Of a stretch of DNA of 33,835 nt, positions 1-15,000 are shown in pieces; within the stretch, counting starts at the first letter, position 1, and each line of letters opens with the position of its first letter. Both the position numbers and the translations under genes were made by a program. Origin of the DNA: Verrucomicrobia bacterium 12-59-8 (GTDB lineage Bacteria > Verrucomicrobiota > Verrucomicrobiae > Verrucomicrobiales > Verrucomicrobiaceae); NCBI GenBank assembly GCA_002279765.1, contig NCCR01000046.1, forward strand, positions 32,667 to 66,501, read 5' to 3'. Below the pieces are notes generated by a model. That model saw only the letters and a list, made by a program, of their open reading frames with translations, ran no database searches and had not been told where the DNA came from.

Positions 1-3000
1 CACAAACAAATCACTGCTGCCGGACGTAATGGCGGAGCCCACGGCGCCGCTGTTGAAATTCACCGCTCCGGCGACGTTGGTCAGCAGCCCGCCGCTGGTC
101 AGGGTCAGCGTTATCGGAGCGCCGATGGCTCCAAGGGTGTTCGTGATGGCCCCACCCGTGCGGTAGGAGTTGGCCGAGATGTCGGTCGTCAGCTTGCGTG
201 AGGTGCCATCGTTGACATTCTGTAAAGAGGTGGCGGTAAGCAGATTCGTACTGCCGTAAGTGCCGGTGTAACCGATGTAGCCGGCCGCCGTGTTGCTGAG
301 ATAGCTCACCCCGAGGGTGTCTTTGTAAGTGGCAAATTCGGAGCCATTGACCACGGCCCAGCCACCGATGATGCCATTGACCAAGCTGGCCTGGTTGAAA
401 CCAACGCCGTTGAGCTGATTGAGGAAAATCTGCGGCTGGGCACCTGCGGTCGTGGTATTGGTGTTGCCTCCCAGCACCACCCCAGTACCACTGGCGACAA
501 AGTTGAGCACGCCCCCGTTGGCGGCATTGCGGCTGAGATTGGCAAGAGTCAGAGCAAAGGCCCCGGAGGTAGCGCCGCCAAATTCATTGATCGTCAAGGA
601 GGATGAGCCGTCAGCCACTGTGACTGAACCGATGCTCTGAGTGTCGGTCACCTGCCGTGCATTGATGACAAGGGCACCACCGCTGAGGGTGATCGGGGCT
701 GCCGTGGGAAGACGCGAGGTGCTGTCAACCAAGCCCTGATTGTCCAAGGTGAGGGTGGCATACCTGACGTTAATGGCGCTGGTCTGGGCCAGCGCACCAT
801 AGTCACGCAGAGTGAGGCCGCCGCCCAAGACATTGGTGCTGCCTGTGTAGGTCTGCACGCTGCTCAGGACAAGCGTCCCGGTGCCGGATTTGTACACCGA
901 AAGAGCGCCACCGGAATTGGTGATGATCCCGCCAAACGCGGTGTTAGTGGCAGTGCTGGTGAAAAAGTTGACCGCGCCAGCTCCCGTGTTGGTGATGGTG
1001 CCGCCAGAATTGGCCAGCGCCGAGGTGATGCCGCCAATGTTTGAAGTGGCATTGCTGCTGAGCGCCCCGACCATCTGGCTGCGGCCTTTGAGGTCCACTC
1101 CGCCACCATTGACACGGAGGTCATTGAGCATGGTGATCGATGAGGAAAGCGCGACGGACAAGGTGTTGTCGGAACCCGAATTCAGCACCAGCAGGCCTTC
1201 ATTGACCGTGGTGGTGCCGGTCACGAAGCTGGCACGATTCAGGGTGAGCTGGCCTGCACCGGATTTAACCATCCCCTGGGTGGAGGTGGTGGTTCCGGCG
1301 AGGAAGCTGCTCACTTCGAGATTCCCCACGTTGTAGAAAATGAGCGCGTTGAGCGCGTTGGTCGTGATGATCCCGCCGGTGATTCCAGCATTGCCAGCAA
1401 GCGAAAGAATGCCGCCGCTGGTGATGGACAGCGTGTGCAGGGATCCGAGGGCATTGTAGAGGGTGCCGGAGGGATTCGTCTGAGCCGAGACTGTGCCGCC
1501 GGAGAAGAATACGCCGCCCCTGCTCTGCAGAACGAGGCTGTTGATGGTGGTGTCCACCGTGATGTTGATGGTCGATGACAGCGACACATTGTTCAAGTTG
1601 CTGACCGGGGCGAATCCTGGAAGCACTGGCTGGGTGCCGAGGTCTTTGGCCAGTTCGTTCGACGTGAGCAAACGGAAACCAGTGCCGCTGATATAAGTGA
1701 CAAAACCAAGGCCCGTGCCGTTGGGGCCGGTGTCCTCACCAATGATGTCAGGACGGATGCCCATCGTCGTGGTATTTGCCGCGCTGTTGCCGCCGATGAG
1801 CAGCGGAGCAGTGACTCCCACGAAATTGGCCGCAGTAGGCCCGGTCGCTGCGCCCAGATTGTTACCACGCAGCAGGAGAGTCCCCCCGAGTCCAACGGAG
1901 CCAAGAGTGCCGGCGATGTCATTCAAGCTTCTGAAACTGAGAACGTTGGCTCCTCCCGAGCCGGGAGTGATGGTGAGCGTGCTGGCGCCGTTTTGAATAT
2001 TGACCGCCCCCAGGTTTTCTGCCAGAGACCCTGTGCTGGAACCAATCACATTGACTGTGCCCCCTTGCAGGTTGGTGGTTCTGTTGGTGGCCAGAGTGCT
2101 GATATCCGTGTACTGACCCGCAATGCCAGCGGAGGAGCTGCCCAGGCGGTTGGCCACGTTGTTGACGGAATTGTCAATGGTCAGCACGCCACCGGAATCG
2201 ATCGTGGTGGAGCGGAAGTTCACTCTGCCGCTGGTACCGCTGAGCACCGTGTTGCCCTGATTGAGGGTTAGGACGTTGGAGACCGAAGCCGTGGCGCCTG
2301 CGGTGCTGTCTCCCGTCAGGGTCCAGGTGCCGGTGCCAATCTTCGTGACATTCAACAGACCGTTCACAAACGGACTGGTGAAGGTGCCGGAGAAGATGCC
2401 GTCGGAATTGTCGTAGCCGGTCACCAACGTTCCCTGCGTGTTCAAGTTGTAGTTGGTGATGCTGCCAGAACCCACCACCAGACCCGTGGTTCCGGCCAGA
2501 CCACGTGCATCGAGGGTGGTGCCGCCAGCCAGGCTGACTTGGGAATATCCGATGAAGGCTCCATTCTGACCAAAGGCCAGGGTGCCTTCGACAATGGTGG
2601 TGGCTCCGGTGTAAAGACTCTGTCCGGCAATGCCGAGCACTCCAGCGCCGGTCTTGAGGATGAAGCCCGAGTTCATCGCTGAATTGAGCGCCAAGCCGAT
2701 CTGGCCGGGCAGCACGCTGGATGCGTCCACATTGAAGTTCAGTCCGGCACTGGCATCCAGGAAGCCATTGAGCACCGGAATGCTGTTGGCATTGGCCAGA
2801 TTGGAGGAGGAAATGATACCGCCAACCACCAGGCTGCCGCTGCTGGTTGCGACGGCATTCTGCGACAGCGTGTAAGTGGAGCCTGAACCGCTCAAAATGG
2901 TCGTGCCCGGTGCGATGCCAGGACCACTGACCGGAGTGCCCGGAGCCAGCGTGCCGCCGCCCGGCGCAACCACAAACGTCAGCATGTTGGAGCCCGCAGT

Positions 3001-6000
3001 CGTGGTGGCTGTCACACCCTGGGCAGCCACTACCGCCAGCGTTCCTGTGCCGGTGATCACCGCCGGCCCGCTGTTGCCATTCGAGCCGCCATCATTGGAG
3101 AAGACCAGACTCGCGATGGTGTTGTTGAAACCGTTGAGGTTGAGCTGTGCGCCGCCATTGATGGTGACAGCGGAGGTGGTCGCGATCTGATCGCTCAGAT
3201 GCAGCGTGACCGATGAATTGGCGATGGGATTTGAATCCGTGCCGTTGCTGTTGCCGCCGGAGATGATGAGATTACCGCCGATGGCAGGTGCGCCGGTGGT
3301 ATTCAGGTTGACGATGACACCATTAACAAAGGTCGTGCCGGTGTAAGTGTTGGCGGCACTCAGCGTGACTTGCGGGGTGCTCCCCGTCTGACTCAGGGAG
3401 TCGAACACGACGTTCAGAGGATTGCCATTGTCGGTGATGACCGAATTGATCCCCAAAGTACCGGCACCTACATGAATGTACAGATCACTCACCCCTGCGC
3501 CTGCGGTCAGCCTGCCACGAACGGACGTAGTACCGATGATTTTGGTGCCGCTGTCCAGACCAGTCAGCAGACCACCCGCTTTGAGTGTCAGAACATCGTT
3601 AGCTTCGGCAAAGCTCAACGTGGCAGTCGTATTATTGATCGTGAGCGTGTTGACCGTGATGCCACCTGCACCCAGGGTGATGTTGCTGGACTGGCGCACA
3701 TTGGTGTTTTGCAGCGCGTTCCCGTAGGCTCCTGCCAGCAACGCCGTGCTGTAGCTGCCAGCGAGGCGGATTCCCGAAGCCGGGTCATAGGTGGCGAATT
3801 CGGCGTTGTTGCCGCCGCCCGCGATTGGATCAATGCCGATGGCCGTGGCCCAGGCACCGATGATGCCGTTGACCAAGGTGGGAGCATTCGTGATGAAAAC
3901 ACGACCGTTGTCTCCCATGGAACCGCTGCTGCTGAAGGTGACTGCAGCGCCGGTGCCGGCTGTCCAGGACAACGAGTTCAAGGTGATCTGCGCCGTGCCG
4001 TTGTTCGGCGTCGCAGAGAACAGCGATGCACCTGATCCAAGCGTCACATCACCCACCTGAGCCACGCCGTTCAGACCGGAGCGACTGCGGAACACAAAGG
4101 CACCACCAGTCATCGACAGCGCCACATTGCTGGCAAGACGGTTGCTCACGGCTTGGATGCCAATGTTGTCATCCCAGATGAGCGTGGACCGGCGAATGGT
4201 GATGCCGGTCGCACCGCTGAAGGTACCGGAGTCCTGGAGCAGTGTGGCTCCCCCCTGCAGCGCCAGCGTGCCAGTAAAGGAGTTGTCTGAATTGACCGTC
4301 CAGGTGCTGCCGCCATCGCGCACGACATTGAGGTTGGCACCATTGATTCCGCCTGACCAGGTCTGGCTGCCGCTGAAGCCGATGCGCAGAGTTGCCGCCG
4401 CGCCACTGTTGATGATGCTGCCGCCGGTGCCGGGCAGCGTGCCGATGCTGCTGAGGTTGGCCACGGACTGGTTGTTGCCGTTCAAGTCCAAGGTGCCTCC
4501 AAGATTGACCTGCAGCAACTGCCCGGAAGGGGAGGAAATAAGATTCCCAGCCGTTGGAGTGAGGGTGAAGGGGGAGAACAGAGTCTGCGCACCACCGTTG
4601 AGCTTGAGGGTGCCGCCGTTGATCACTGTGTTGCCGATGTAAGACTCTGCCGCCGCGAGAACCAGCGTTCCGTCGCCCGCCTTGGTGAGCCCGCCGCCGG
4701 ACACGTAGATGGATGGGTTGATGGTCAGCGTGTTCGAGCTGCCCATGACATGTACGATCAGTTCACGGTTGAAACTGTTGGTGGTCAGCAGCAGCCCGGA
4801 ACCGTTGATGCTGCCGCTGGCAGTCGCAAGAATACCACCGCTGTCGATGGCCACCCGGCTGCCTGAGTTGATGGCAAGCGAGCCGCCGGTGAAGGTGAGC
4901 GTGTTCAGGGTGAGCGGCCCCGTACTCGACGTGGTGGTGCCGGTGGTAAGATAGGTGTTGGCATTGGCCACCAGGGTGTTGATCGGCGCGGTGTCCCCGC
5001 CAGCGCCCGTGTTCACTGTAAGCGCCTGCAGACCTATTGTATTCGCGAGGCTAACAGCGGCAAAGCTGTAGGTCGTACCACCGTCATTGGAGATAACCGC
5101 CCATGGAGCAACCCCGCGGTTGCTCGTATTGGCTGCCCCGCCCTGCCCGGTGACTCCAACCCCTGAGCTGAAAATGATGTTGCTGACGTTGTTTGCAGCC
5201 GCAGCAATGCCAAGATTCATGCCCTTGAACAGCGCTGTACCGCCTGCAGCGCGGCCAAGACCAGTGTTGGAAAACACCGTACCGCTGTTGCTGGTGGTCC
5301 CCGTCAGGTTGATGACGGAAGCGCCGGCATTGATGGTCAGCGACTGACCGGTGGTTTCCGTGGTGGTGGCGCTGGTGTTGCCGATGAGATTGAAGGTTGC
5401 GGCGCTGAGGACGACTGGGCGGCCGCCCAGGCGACCGGACAGGTTCGCTCCCGAATTGTCGAGCGTGAGGACAGCGCCCGAATTGACAGTGGTGTTGCCG
5501 CCCGCGCCGGAAAGAATGCCCGCGCCAGTGACGACGACGGTGCCGCCATTGATGGTCGTACCGCCAGTGGTGGTGTTGGCGGCAGCAATGGTCAGGGTGC
5601 CTGAGCCCACCTTGGTCAGCAACACCGAGCCGGTGACCGCCGCATTGAGGGTGATGTTTCCAAAACCGCCGATGCTGCTGGCTGTAAACAGATTGATCGT
5701 GCCGCCATAGCTGGCCGCCGTACCGCTGCTGTTGATCAAGGCACCGAGCGTGTTTGCGAAAGGCAGGGCCGTGGTGCCAGCGCCGTTCAGAGTCAGGGCC
5801 TCGGCTCCGATGTTCTGACCATTGAGGTCGAGCGCCGCTCCGCTGATGACGGTGGTGCCGACGGCGGTGTTGCCGAGCGCCGTGGGGCTGCCGAGCTTCA
5901 ACACACTGTTGTTGACGGTCAGCGCACCCGTAAAGGTGTTGTTGCCATTGAGGGTGACGATGCCGGAACCGACCTTGGTCCAGGCCACGCCAGCGGTGCC

Positions 6001-9000
6001 GCCATCCTGCACCGCACCATTGATGACGATGTCGCCATAGCCGCCAATGGCGGTCGCAAGGGCGGCGGTGGCCGTGCCGATGGAGATCGTCCCGTTAAAG
6101 ATGGCCGCAGTGCTGCTGCTGTTGAACAACGCTGCAGGCGTGGTGGTGTTGCGGTAGATGGGGGAGACCCCATTGAGGGTGATGTTGCGGCCCACGCTGG
6201 AGGCGATGCCGTTCAGATCCAGCGCGCCGTAAGTGTCGGTGTTGAAGGTGAGGGTGTTCCCATTGGTGTCTGACGCCGCTGACGCCCCCAGGGAGAGGGT
6301 GATGGAGGAGCTACTGTTGACGGCGGAGATGTAGGTACCAGCCGGGATGCCGGTGCCCGAAACCGCCATGCCCACAGAAAGTCCGACGGTGGAGCTCAGC
6401 CCCGTCACCGACTGCGAACCAGAAACAAGTGTGCCTTTGACGGTAAGACGAGACGGATTGTACGTGAGGGTGTTGGTGCCGGCGGCGGTGGCGTTGGCAG
6501 AAAGGGTGAACGTCGTGGCACCAGTGATGGCGGTGATGTACGCTCCTCCAGCAATGCCGGTACCGCTGACCGCCATGCCGATTTTCAAGGATGAAGTGTC
6601 GGCCACGGTCACCGTGCTGCTGCTGGCTGCGGTGGTGGAGCTGATTGTGGAATTGGGCTGCACGTAGCGGGTGATGGTGGTGCCGCCGGTGGAGAGGGAG
6701 TTGGGGTCAGTGATCTGCAGGAAGCCCTGGTTCACCGTCGTGGCTCCTGTGAACGAACTGCTCGCGCCGAGGATCAAGGTGCCATCACCCGTTTTGGTCA
6801 GTCCGTTGCCACTGTCGGATATTCCGCCGATGAGGTACAATTTGCCGGTGTTGGGAGAGACAGTCACGCCCGTGCCAACCGTCGTGGTGCCGAGCACGCC
6901 GATCCAGCCTGTGCCGAGCTGGTTGTTGACGTTCAATTTGGAACTGTTGCCCAGATTAAGGCTGGCGACGGTGCTGTTGATGTCCGTGCCCTGGCCATCC
7001 AGGGTCACATTAGCTGAAGTCGGCACGATGAAGGCGTTGTTGATCTGCGCCGCGCTGTTGTAGTCGTTCGCTGCGGAAGCGGAGGCCGTGGTCCAGTAGA
7101 GCGCCGAGGATGGGATGGCCTGCAGATTGGCCGATGGAGCCGTGGGCACGGTGTTGATGCCGGTGGCCAGATTGTTCGAAGCGGTGTCGGGGCCGCCATA
7201 AAGCAGCTGCGTACCACCATTGCCAGTCGTGCTGTTGGATTTGAACACAATCGTGTGGAAACCCGCCGACAAGTAGATGGAACCCGTGCCGGCTGCATTC
7301 AGCGCCATGTTGCCGGTGCTGCTGGTGAGATCTACATTCACCCCGGCCACAGGCACACCATCAATCACCAGCATGCCCTGCTTGGAGGTCATCTGGAAGT
7401 TGTAGTCCCCGGCCGCATCGATTTTCAGCAGGCCGGAATAGACGGCCTGCGTACCTGCCAGCGTCGTCACAATGGCAGGACGGTTGTTGAAGTTGGCATC
7501 TCCCGGCTGCTGGCCGGTGAGGACCGCCGCAGGGGTCATGCCTGAGGCAAACGCAGAATTCAGACTGCTGGCACCGCCCGAATAGTAGCTGACCGCCAGC
7601 CCACCCTGGGTGTAACCAGAGGGCGGTGAACCCTGCTGCGGCGTGCCGCCGATGGGAACGATGGCGAAGCTGACTCCAGTATTCGTGTTAAAGTTGTTGC
7701 CGCCGAGCAGCAGCGTGCCCGCGCCAGTGTTGGCGTAGGTCAGCGAGTTGGTGAAACCACCCCCGACCGTCAGCGTCGTTGCAGCGCCAGGTGCAAAGCT
7801 GATGGTGCCGGAACCGGAATAGTTGCCACCGGTGAAGGCTAGGTTATAACCGCTCGAACCAGTGACGACCAGGCTCTGACCTCCCGCAATGGCAAGCGTG
7901 CCCATCTGGATGGTGTTGTTGGTGTTGGCCGGAGTGGAGGCGTAGTTGGCCAGGTTGGTGGTGTGATCGGCTGTGATGGTGGTCGTGGTCTGCGCAGAAT
8001 CCACGCTGACGTTGTTGCCAAACAGGATGGTGCCGTAGGATGAGGCCCCGTTGCTGCGCAGATCCAAGGTGCCGCCCTTGAGCACGATGGCCATGGTGCC
8101 CAGCGGGCTGGCACTCGCTGCCCCCGTCGGCCCGATCAGGCGCAGCGTGCCGTCGTTGACGGTGATCGTGCCTGACATCGTGCTGCGGTTGAGGTCACCG
8201 CTGGGCAGATACGAATTGGCGAAGGCCAACACGCCCAGTCCATTTTTGGTAAAGGTGTGCGCACCGGTGATTTTGCCGCCGAAGGTGGCGTTCATCGAGG
8301 GCAGCGCGACATTGATGGCGGCGGTGCCAGCCAGGGTGGCGTCCCCGTTCAGCGTGAGGCTGTTCAAGCCGTCGAAGTTCAGGTCGCCGGTGGAAACGAT
8401 GGTGTTTCCGAGCGTGTTGGTGGCGGCGGTGGAAACCAGAGTCGTCCCGCTGGCGAGCGTCAAAGTTCCTGTTCCAAGAGGACCGCTGGTCACCGCAGCC
8501 CCAACGGCGGAGCCAATGCTGCTCGCGCCAATCAGGAGACCGCCATTGGTGACGTTAACACCGCCGGTGAAGGTGCTCTGTGAGCCCAGTTGCAGCAGTC
8601 CGGCACCGGTCTTGATGATGCCGCCATTGATAATGGGCACGCTGATGTTCAAGGTGGCCTGTAGCGGGGCCACGTTCTGGCCGTTGATCAAGATGGCACC
8701 CGCGTCAACGGTGCGGGTGCTGCCATCCAGATCCAGACGTCCCAGATTAATGTAGGTCAGATTGTTGGTGCCATTGTTGGTCGCATTGGTGGAAAGTGCA
8801 AAGGTGTGGTCGTCAATGATCGCAGCAATGGTGGCTCCTCCAGGAATATTCGCACCTGAGACCGAGGCTCCGACCAGCAGATCCGCCGTGCTGGCGACGG
8901 TGACCAAGGGGCTGCCAAGGGTCGTGGTGGAGGAGTAGGTGATGTTGCCGCTGGTGATCAGCGCCACATTGCCAGCGCTGGACGCAGCGGCAGAGATGTT

Positions 9001-12000
9001 GCCTTTCAGGGTGAGCGTGCCAATGCCAAGGTCAATGGTCGGGGCGGCACCGCCGGTGTTGTTGATCGTGATGCCGGCGAGGGTTTGATTGAAGTCATTC
9101 ATGTCCAGCGAGCCACCTCCATTGAGAGTCACGACGCTGTTGAAATTGATCTGGTTGTCAGACCCGAGGAACACCTGGCCACCGTAAACATTGTTTTCTT
9201 CATTCATCCCGCCGGTGATGGTGATGTTGCCGGGAATGGAAACAATGCTGGTCCCGTTGGCGTTTGGAGTGCTCAAAATCCAGACGCCGGAGTTCACAAA
9301 AGTGCCGCCCGTGTAGGTATTGTTGCCGGTGATGGCAGTCCCAACCAGGCCAGTCCCGGTCACGTTGCCGCCCAGCACCAGGGAAACCGCGCCCCCGGCG
9401 GTGTTGTTGACGATGTTTGCCCCAAGCTCCTGGACGCGACTGACGGAGGCGACACCAACGCCGTTAAAACTATACGAAGAATACGGCAGCGCCCAGTAGT
9501 AAAGATCGCTCGCGGCAGAGGTCGTACCGCTGGTCAGATTCCCGTTGGTGAGCGTAAGGATGGTCGGATAGGCGCTGGTGAAGGTGCGGGAGGTCGGCAC
9601 AATGATCGCGGTCCCGGAATTGGCACTGAGCGTGATGATGTTGTTTTCGTAGTCAATGGCGGTGACGGTTCTCCCGGCATCGCTGAAATTGGACGAGCCG
9701 ACCACCAACCCCACCGGAATGGACTGCACCACCACTTGATTACTGCTTGTGGAGGCGCTGAGAATCACCACGTTTGCCGAGTTGTCAGAGGTCTGGGAGG
9801 CGATGATGCCACCACCGGCCAGGGTCAGAGTATGACCGCCAAGATCAAGCGTGGCACTGCGGCTGGTGTCGAGATTCAGGCTGAACAACGTGCGATCCGA
9901 AGTCATCGTCTGATAGGCGGCAATCGTCGGGTTGGTTCCGGTGAGATTATTGCTGATCAAAAACTGTGTTCCGTTCGTGATGGAGGTAATCGTGGTGCCA
10001 TCGGGAACCCCGGGGCCGCTGATCACCTGACCTACCTGAAGTGTCGCCGTGCTGGCGACCGTCAGCAGATTCGTTCCGACAGTGCCCGTCGTGGTCAACG
10101 CCGCCATCGAGACACGCAGGTTGTCCGTGGCCCCGCCTGTGTTGATGGTGTTGAGCGTGTTCAGTGCATAACCTGCATAACCCACCTGGCTCAGCGCCCC
10201 CACTCCGGTGCCTGCGGCATAGCTGGCCCACTCACGATCCACCACCGCCCAGCCGGTCTGACCAGCGGCATTGGCGATCAGATTGTTGTTCAACGCAGGT
10301 GCCGAGGTGAAAAACACCTGGCCGCTGTTGCCGATCAATCCAGACGCCCCTCGGAAGAACATCGTGGCTCTCGAGCCTACGCTCTGGGTGAGGCTGGCGA
10401 AGGTGAGGTCTGAGGAGTTCACATTCAAACCGCTGATCTGAGAATCGATGATGTTTTGCGCACCATTCAGCGTCAAGGCACCGAACGTTTCAGTGGAGGT
10501 CGTAGCAAAACGGTTGCGGTACTGGATCATACCACCGCGCATGTAGATCGGCGCCAGGTCGTTGATCCGGTTGTTATTGTTGTTGCCCACATTGCCATTG
10601 TTTTGAATCAGCAGGTTGGAATTGTTGATCGTGATGGATGAGGTGTTGAGCAGCGAGCCCGAATCAATCATCTGAGTAAGGCCGCCAGTCAGGATGGTGG
10701 CTCCCGTGTAGCCCTGGGCATCGTAGATGGTCCAGGTGTTGCTGGAAGCACCAACGATGGAACGCGCCACGGTGATGTTGCCATTGATCTGCCCCGCCCA
10801 GTTTACGCCGCCGTTGGCCAGCACCAGTGTGGCCTGTCCCAGCGCACTGTTGTTCACTATCCCGCCGTTGCCCGCGACGAAGGCGTTACCATCGTTGCGC
10901 AGCCGGTTGGCGTATTGAACGCTGCCGTTCAAATCCAGCGTTCCGCCGACATCGACCACCAGGTCGTTGTTGTAGTAGATGGAGTTGGTGCTGCCTGCGG
11001 CCAGTTTCAGCGTGCCCTGGCCGACGGTGGTGAGACCGGTGTAGGTGTTGCCAGTTCCCAACGTCAGCATTCCCGCGCCAGACTTCGTCAAACCGCCCGA
11101 AGTACCGACAATGGAGCTGGTGATATTGAGATTCCCCAAGGCGAAGACCACGAGTTCACGGTTGGAATTAACACTCAGCAGACCATTGTTGATCCCGGTG
11201 TTGCCGGCAAAGGCCAGCAGACCACCGCTTTCAAGGAACAGTGTTTGGGCCAAGCTGGTGTTGACGCCGCCACCGCTGTTGAGCGTCAGCGAGTTGATCG
11301 TGATGGGCGCGATCACGGCAGCCGTAGAACTCAAGGACACGTTGGCGAGCGTGGCAATGCTGGTGCTCATTTCGCCTGCGGCCAGGGGGCGCAGCACATT
11401 CGTGCCGGTGGTGGTTCCGCCGGTGGAGTCTGCAGTGGCAAAAGTTATCGTGGAGGTGGTTGTGTTGTTCACCAGCGCCCATGGCACGATGGACTTGTTG
11501 GTGGTACCCGTGACACCCGTCTGGCCGACGAAAGTCATGCCGTTCACAGCAGACGCCCCGACAACCACAGCCGTGTTTGCCGCTGCCGCATTGCCCAAAT
11601 TCGGACCGATAAACATGGCAGTGCCACCTGTGACGCGAAGCACCGCCTGCGATGATGCTGGCAACGCTGACGACCCCATGAGCAGTGTGAGCGAGGTGGC
11701 ACCGTTCGGCGCGAGATTGATCACGCTGCTGCCACCGCCAATGGTCAACGTCCCTGTCTGCTCGCTGGTCGGCAGAGACGCATTTCCACTGATGTTCAGC
11801 GAGCCGCCATAAAGCGTCAACGGACGCTCAGCAAGCCGGTTGTTGACGTTGGTGGCGCTGTTGTTCAAACTCAAAATGGCACCTGGATTCACACTGACCA
11901 CGCTCGGATTGTTCAGCGAGAATGTCAGGCCGGTGTTTGATGCAGTGGCGTTTGTACTGATCGTGAACTGCGTGGCGTTCAGAATGGAACTCACCGTCGC

Positions 12001-15000
12001 CCCCGACGGTATCCCAGTGCCGCTGATGCCCCCACCGATAACAAGTCCATATGTGCTGGCGACCGTCACCGTGTTCGTGCCCGAGACGGTGGATCCATTG
12101 GCCAGCGAGCCAACGGCGGCGGAGAAGGAGCCGTCACCTGACAGGCCGAGGGTTCCGGCGCTGACGTTGATCAGATTGATGGAGCTTGTCACAGTCACCG
12201 CGCTGGCCGCACCAGAGGAGCTTGAGCTGGTTGCATTCTGGTTGATCGTGAATGTGGTGCCATCGATGATGCTGCCCACGGTGGATCCGTCAGGGATGCT
12301 CGAATTGCCCGTGATCAGCATGCCGGGGTAGATGTTCGCCGTGCTAGTCACTTGAACAACGTTGCTGCCTGCGGTGGTGTTGACCGAAGACAATGCCAGA
12401 CTGCTGTAGCCGCCACCGTAATCCGTGTTCGCTGTCCCGCTGCCGCTGGCATTGGTGGAGAGCGTAAAGGTCGTGTCATTGATGATGCTGGTGACGGTGG
12501 CTCCGGCAGGAATGTTTGAATTGCCGTTGATCACCATGCCCACATAAAAGCCGGAGGTGCTGGCCACCTGAGCCTGATTGCTGCCGGTGGTGGTGGTGGT
12601 GGCAATGATGGGGGCAAAGGCATTGGCAGCGGTGATGTTCCACGTGCCGCTGCCGATCTTGTTGAGCGCTGCACCACTGTAGGCGGTATTGCTCAGATTC
12701 ATGAACGGCGCCGAAAGCGTGCCCTGTCCGCTGCCTGTCGCTGAAAGATAATAATTCATCGACTGCGCGGAGCCAAACGCGCCCCAGTTTTCTCGCACCC
12801 CGCCCGCCAGATTGAGAGTCGAACCACTGTCAACTCCAGCTATGACGGCATTCATTGAGTTGTTGTTCGCAGGCGAGCCTGAAATGAAGACCGGCGCAGA
12901 GATGGTGTTGTTGCCAGCCATGTTGCGGATCGCCCCAAGCGCATTGATCCCGGAAATGTTGCGTCCATTGACCATGTTGAGCTGGAAGGTCTCGTTGATG
13001 GTGTTGGTGCCGCTGAGATTCAGCACCAGTTCCGCCGACGTGTCATTGATGATGGTGCGATATAAGGTGGAGTTGGTCGAGCCAGAGGCGCCAAATGCGG
13101 CAGTGTTATTGATCTGCAAGCTTCCCTGACCCACCGTCAGCAGGCCATTCCAGGTGAAGGCCGAACCCGTGCCGTTTTCCGGGGCCGCCGTCAGCACGAG
13201 GGTGCCTTCGTCATTCTTTTGCAGGTTGTAGGTGTTGGAGGCGAACCAAAGTCCTGAGCTGGCTCCCGTGTCGGAAAGCGTGAGGGTGTTGCCCTTCGTC
13301 ACTTCAATGGCGCTGTTGCCCTGGTTCAGAATGATCGCACGGCTGGTGGTAAAAGTGCCAGTGGCACGCAGCCCGGCACCGGTGGCCGCGTTGGTGTTGA
13401 TCATGATCTGATTGTTTGCATCCCCAAAAGCACCGTCGCTGGCCACAGCCAGAATACCGGCGGTAATGTTGATGAGGGGGGTCACGGTCAACGTACCTGG
13501 GGCTGCGGTGAGGTTCCCGTTCAGCGTCACCTGCTGCAGCACCACCGTGGGATCTGCGGAGGTCGTCGCGTTGCTCAGTGTGATCTGGTAGCGTTTGATC
13601 GTTGGGCCTGCACTCGTGATGTTTTGACTGAGCGTGAGGATGTTGCCGGAGATGCCGATGACCGTGGTGCCGGCAGGAATGCCGGAGCCAAAAATGGGAT
13701 TGCCAACCTGGTAGGTGCTGGCCGCCGAACCGCTGGTGATGGTCACGGTGTTGCCGCCGGAGGTTCCGGTGGTGCCCGAAGTCACATTGTTGTTCACACC
13801 GCTGATGGTGGTGTTGGCGGCAATACCGGCACCGCTCACGGGCATGCCCGTCACAAACACGGTGGCAGGATCCACGGCGAGCGACAGCGTTGTCGCGGCC
13901 GATGCTGCAGAGGCGGCAAAATTCTGCACGCTCACCGCATTGATGACAGCGCCGCTTGGAATGCCGGTCCCGCTGAGTCTTTCACCCACGACCAACTGCG
14001 CCACACTGGAGGCGGTGATCAGCGCCGTGCCGGTCTGGCCAAAGAGGGTGGTGCTGGGGAGTGTCACCGTGCCGCCGAAGGTGTTGCCAGCATTGCCCAG
14101 CACCAGGGTGCCGCTGCCGCTCTTGAGGATGCTGGAATTGCCGGATACCACGCCGCTCAGCGTGAGGCCCTGCACGACATTGGATGCCGTCGCGCTGTTC
14201 ACCTGGAAGGTGGGCGCTCCCGTCAGGGTGGTTGCCCCGGTGACTTCCAGGCCATAGCCGTTGTTGTTGGCCACGATCAGCGTGGCCTGGCTTATGTTCA
14301 GCGTGGTGATCTGGGCGGTTTTGTTGGCGGCCTGCGCAAAATAAGGGGCGTACAAGGTGCCGACACGGCCCACCTGGATGGTGTTGCTGTTGTTGACCGT
14401 GACGTTGAGATTGAAGTTAAGATTTTGGGCTCCACCAGAACCGTTGCCGTCCTCCAGCAGGAACAGCGTGTTCGCATTGTTGAGGGCGAAGGATCTGCCG
14501 TAGAGGGCGTTGACGCCTTCGAGCCGCAGTCCGGCATTGGGTTCAAAGCTCAGCGTTCCAAGGAAGCCGGAATTGTCGCCCCGCAGAGTCACCACGCCAG
14601 GAGAGACATTGTTGCTGCCAATGGCCTGCGCCGAACGGGTGGCCTGCGCCTGGGAGAGGCTGACCGTGGTGCCGGCATTCATGACGGTGGAACGGATGAC
14701 GATGGTCGTCGTGGCATCGCCGGTGATGTTCGAGGCGACGGTCAAGATCGCGCCGGGATCGGTCGAGAGCACCGAGAGATTGGAGTTGTTGACGCCGCCG
14801 GAGATCGCATCAAGCACCAAGGTGGTGCCGTAGGTAAGCGCGGTGCTAGTCACGGCCTGCGTCGGCGTGCTGGTCAGCGTGATGGACGTCGGGCTGTCGA
14901 TGCTTTTAATCGTGGTGCCGGCAGGGATGCCGGTCCCCGAGACCACCTGCCCCACATGCAGATAGGCCGTGCTGGCCACGGTGACACTCGCGTTGGCGAT

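Noticed and set aside
9085..10413. Plus-strand open frame of 442 codons within the giant gene
   Set aside because: Codon-aligned antisense of the beta-strand repeats. The same kind of shadow occurs at 13624-15312 and elsewhere, and none shows a domain.
12586..12603. GGT triplet repeat as a possible unstable microsatellite
   Set aside because: It encodes a run of Thr in a Thr-rich protein, and triplet changes would not disturb the frame.
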